From: GCA-2719315 sp964448645
Lineage (GTDB): Bacteria; Bacteroidota; Bacteroidia; Flavobacteriales; Flavobacteriaceae
Length of the DNA stretch: 5,088 nt
Reading direction: 5' to 3'
Assembly: GCA_964448645.1 (NCBI GenBank)
Contig: CAYUZY010000117.1
Coordinates: 1 to 5,088, forward strand
How positions within the stretch are numbered: position 1 is the stretch's first letter; every line of letters starts with the position of its first letter. The translations under genes were made by a program, and so were the position numbers. This document shows positions 5,023-5,088 of this stretch, piece after piece. The notes under the pieces were generated by a model that was not told the origin of the DNA, searched no databases, and saw only the letters and a program-made list of their open reading frames with translations.

Positions 5023-5088
5023 TTCTAAAGCTCTACTTTCATTACTTTCCCATTTATATGAGTTTTATTAAATTGCATTATTTTTTAT
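5023..5088 (-). other. Upstream M16 coding remnant interrupted by tandem stop codons
   Basis: Reading the M16 frame backward from its first ATG gives NSYKWESNESRALE (5064-5023), which fits M16 family sequence. It then meets TAA TAA at 5070-5065, beyond which only six codons (IKNNAI) remain in the window. The +1 frame has TAA at 5087-5085 and the +2 frame TAA at 5080-5078. Every minus frame is therefore closed within the last 24 bases, and the N-terminal half cannot join this gene as a continuous reading frame here. Confidence 0.6.

Noticed and set aside
5025..5078. 17-codon minus frame from ATG 5078 ending 2 bases before the M16 ATG, considered as a leader peptide
   Set aside because: Short, no ribosome binding site, no resemblance to attenuator leaders; more simply the out-of-frame reading of M16 sequence.

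Overview
The window looks like a very AT-rich (Flavobacteriia-like) Bacteroidetes chromosome, probably marine. Four things point there: an SFGQ-type signal peptide end, an SPII lipoprotein sulfatase, a small protein closely resembling the Flavobacteriaceae-specific DUF6341 family, and the general absence of Shine-Dalgarno sites in front of most genes. No tRNA, rRNA, CRISPR array, transposase or intact integrase was found.

Layout, left to right: (1) the last 39 codons of an unidentified + strand gene cut by the window edge (to 121); (2) a convergent small secreted protein on the minus strand (166-567) with a C-terminal polyproline tract, whose stop codon lies in a hairpin; (3) a divergent + strand small membrane protein (660-959); (4) about 320 bases without a credible gene (960-1278), filled with short words repeated at 10-11 bp spacing; (5) a minus-strand reading frame for a compact Smr-domain protein (1279-1527) with no standard start codon; (6) a + strand DUF6341-like membrane protein (1595-1825); (7) a minus-strand pair read right to left: the C-terminal half of an M16 (insulinase-type) metallopeptidase (3445-5022) followed after 23 bp by a lipoprotein sulfatase (1826-3421).

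The best-supported function is the sulfatase, which has the complete S1 active-site set: CAPSR for formylglycine formation, the metal aspartates, and the Lys/His pairs. It is predicted to be anchored in the envelope and to remove sulfate esters from a polysaccharide or amino sugar. The M16 frame cannot be joined to an N-terminal catalytic half inside the window: two tandem in-frame TAA codons precede it, and the other two minus frames are also closed. It is either a decayed gene or a separately encoded non-catalytic half.

The least explained part is 600-1280. At least four clusters of phased short repeats (CTGTAT, CTCGTT, TGTACG/CGTACA, AGAAGTCAAA) surround the small membrane gene and the start-less Smr frame. 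I infer either operators or recombinase-binding scars of a former mobile element. No known system can be named from the sequence alone.
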